Positions 23,369-25,049 of a DNA stretch of 25,049 bases are shown piece by piece. How positions within the stretch are numbered: the stretch's first letter is position 1; every line of letters begins with the position of its first letter. The notes under the pieces are model-generated. The model ran no database searches. It was not told the origin of the DNA and was given only the letters and a program-made list of their open reading frames with translations. A program made the translations under genes and the position numbers. The DNA lies in the IMG/VR virus record IMGVR_UViG_3300044641_007970, positions 1 to 25,049 of that record. One strand, given 5' to 3'. The DNA is from a virus.

Positions 23369-24751
23369 ATGAGTTACCAACAGCATTTTTACGACGAGCA
23401 AATTAAAAGGTTCATTGTCCAGGTGATTCGCGCTCTGAGCAATTTCCAAGTGCGTTTTGGAGACGGTACTCTGTATCGTGTGCCAGTGACATATGGAGAC
23501 AGTAGCCGGCAAGCACAAAGCATCATCAGCCGCAACAGCGAAAACAGTATACCCAGTTGCCCGCTGATCAGCATATACATCACTGATCTCAAGTATGACC
23601 GAACCAGAATACAGGATCCCACATTTATTGACCGGATCAGTGTTAGAACTCGAGCATATGATGCCTGTGCTGACAGTTACTTGAATCAGCAGGGCAATGC
23701 CTATAACATAGAAAGGCAGATGCCAGTACCCTACGAACTCACTGTCAAGGCTGACATCTGGACCAGCAACAGTGATCAGAAGTTTCAGTTACTGGAACAG
23801 ATACTGGTGTTGTTCAATCCAGCACTGGAAATTCAGAGCACAGACAATTATATTGATTGGACCAGCTTGAGTTACATGGAAATCACCGACAGCACCTGGA
23901 GCAGCCGCAGTATACCACAAGGCACTGACGACCAGATTGATATCAGCAGCGTGAGTTTTAAAATACCCATCTGGTTAACTGCACCAGCTCGTGTGAGAAA
24001 GATGGGAGTTATTCACAAGGTGGTGGCTGGCATATTCAACCCCACTGGTGACCTGGCTGACTTTGTGGCCAGCGATGATTTGTTGTTGGGCACACGCCAG
24101 GGAATAACTTTTCAAAATTATGGCATCTGGGTCAACGACGGTGAAGTACAGTTGCTCAAAGCCAACCCAGTGAAAAATTTACCCAGCTCAACAGATATTG
24201 GTGCTGAAGTGGTAGTGGGCACCAGCAAAGACTGGCCTGCTGCGCTGGACAAATACGGCGTAATTCGCAATGGTATCAGTCAGCTAAGGCTTATAATCAC
24301 CGAGGAAGTTGAGATAGTGGGCACTATTGCTCTGAACCCGCTGGATGACAAAGTTTTGCTGTTCACTGTGGATCCTGACACTATCCCAGTAAACACACTC
24401 ACCGCAGTGAATGCCATCATTGATCCCACCAGAGTGCATCCGGGATACAACGGTTTGCCAGCAGCAGCCGCTGGCCAGAGATACCTGTTGCTCAACGGCA
24501 CTGGCAGTAATGACGACAATCAGGCTCCGTCGGGGTGGGAATTCAACGGTTACGAAACCATCGCCAACGCCAATGACATTATCCAATATAATGGAACCAG
24601 ATGGGCAGTCAGTTTTGATAGCCAGGCTAATACCAGTACTCAATATGTTTCCAACTTAACCACCGGAAGACAGTATAAGTACTCACAAGGAATATGGACA
24701 AAAAGTTGGGAAGGCGAATATCATCCACTTCATTGGCGTTTGATCCTGTAG
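23369..24751 (+). CDS. 15: Tail sheath stabiliser and completion protein, T4 gp15-like, extended
   Basis: This 460-aa protein (T4 gp15 is 272) caps the tail and binds the neck. The N-terminal domain is clear: MSYQQHFYDEQIKRFIVQVI, VRFGDGTLYRVPVTYGD, SENSIPSCPLISIYITDLKYD, then PVPYELTVKADIWTSNSDQK and a helix with LLEQILVLFNPALEIQS. The C-terminal half (about 215-460) exceeds the T4 length and ends in Trp/Tyr/Gly modules (DIIQYNGTRWAV, GRQYKYSQGIWTKSW) similar to those in gp18 and gp14. Its last 58 nt overlap the downstream Nudix gene in another frame. Confidence 0.88.
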   Translation: MSYQQHFYDEQIKRFIVQVIRALSNFQVRFGDGTLYRVPVTYGDSSRQAQSIISRNSENSIPSCPLISIYITDLKYDRTRIQDPTFIDRISVRTRAYDACADSYLNQQGNAYNIERQMPVPYELTVKADIWTSNSDQKFQLLEQILVLFNPALEIQSTDNYIDWTSLSYMEITDSTWSSRSIPQGTDDQIDISSVSFKIPIWLTAPARVRKMGVIHKVVAGIFNPTGDLADFVASDDLLLGTRQGITFQNYGIWVNDGEVQLLKANPVKNLPSSTDIGAEVVVGTSKDWPAALDKYGVIRNGISQLRLIITEEVEIVGTIALNPLDDKVLLFTVDPDTIPVNTLTAVNAIIDPTRVHPGYNGLPAAAAGQRYLLLNGTGSNDDNQAPSGWEFNGYETIANANDIIQYNGTRWAVSFDSQANTSTQYVSNLTTGRQYKYSQGIWTKSWEGEYHPLHWRLIL

Positions 24752-25049
24752 TCACAGCAGCAGGCGCCTTGTTCTATGCCGTGGATACACGGCGTTGCCT
24801 GTATCTGTTGCGCAGTCACAAACAACGTGGTACCTGGGGTCTGGTGGGTGGAAAACAAAATGCCGGAGAGTCTGTGCAGGATACTCTGTACAGAGAGTTT
24901 AATGAAGAAATTGGCGGTGTGCCTGGCCCACACCGCCTGATTCCACTGGAAACATTTACCAGTGACGACCTGTATTTTAAGTTTGTTACTTTTGCTTGTA
25001 TTGTGCCTGCAGAATTTACGCCTGTGCTTAATTCCGAGCATTATGGATA
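24694..25049 (+). CDS. Nudix hydrolase, partial at window end
   Basis: From the ATG at 24694 an open frame of 118 codons runs off the window. It contains a complete Nudix box, GGKQNAGESVQDTLYREFNE followed by EIG, fitting Gx5Ex7REx2EExG, preceded by RGTWGLVGG. Nudix enzymes hydrolyse nucleoside diphosphates linked to another group, such as damaged dNTPs, ADP-ribose, NADH or RNA 5' ends. The substrate cannot be told from this fragment. The upstream 58 nt lie inside gp15 in a different frame, so a later start is possible, though the Nudix core begins well after the gp15 stop. Confidence 0.85.
   Translation, partial: MDKKLGRRISSTSLAFDPVVTAAGALFYAVDTRRCLYLLRSHKQRGTWGLVGGKQNAGESVQDTLYREFNEEIGGVPGPHRLIPLETFTSDDLYFKFVTFACIVPAEFTPVLNSEHYG

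Overview
The window looks like part of the late region of a T4-like myovirus with a contractile tail. The T4 homologues recognised are gp32, TerL/gp17, TerS/gp16, gp4, a gp54-like tube protein, gp19, gp18, gp1, gp13, gp14 and gp15. Many upstream regions carry the T4 late-promoter octamer (TATAAATA or a close variant). The long gp18, the gp14 insert and several small modular motifs resemble marine or environmental T4-like phages more than enteric T4. The host cannot be read from the sequence. No tRNA, CRISPR array, integrase or host gene was seen.

Layout. The minus strand from about 22 kb down to 0 carries, in transcription order: gp13-like neck protein, an HNH homing-type endonuclease, gp1 dNMP kinase, gp18 sheath, gp19 tube, a tube-fold gp54-like protein, a small conserved protein, gp4 and TerS. 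Next come six genes that in T4 do not lie between terS and terL, then TerL in two pieces, a 671-aa probable virion protein and gp32. From 22.05 kb the plus strand carries gp14, gp15 and a Nudix hydrolase cut by the window end. Three plus-strand endonuclease genes are set against the flow: HNH at 5.5 kb, a Vsr-like/EDxHD-type enzyme at 14.2 kb, and a small HNH-like gene at 19.1 kb.

Two systems stand out. First, the large terminase is fractured at its Walker B motif. The N-terminal gene ends in a 31-residue intein N fragment. The C-terminal gene starts with a 108-residue intein C fragment ending in His-Asn before Cys+1. Between them lies a frameshifted remnant of a homing-endonuclease tail. The fragment sizes and position match the atypical AceL-TerL class of split inteins. 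Active terminase would require protein trans-splicing. Second, five of the six genes between terS and terL begin with a short motif resembling the T4 capsid-targeting sequence (as in MKTYQEFIAEA) followed by a gp21-type cleavage site. One of them is an ADP-ribosyltransferase with an H-Y-E triad, so it may be packaged in the head and injected like T4 Alt.

Regulation. Late-promoter octamers precede many genes. In at least four cases the octamer lies exactly 5 nt before the start codon with no Shine-Dalgarno sequence, which predicts leaderless late mRNAs. Strong hairpin terminators follow gp32 and the 671-aa gene, and a 13-bp stem between gp18 and the inserted endonuclease can act in both directions.
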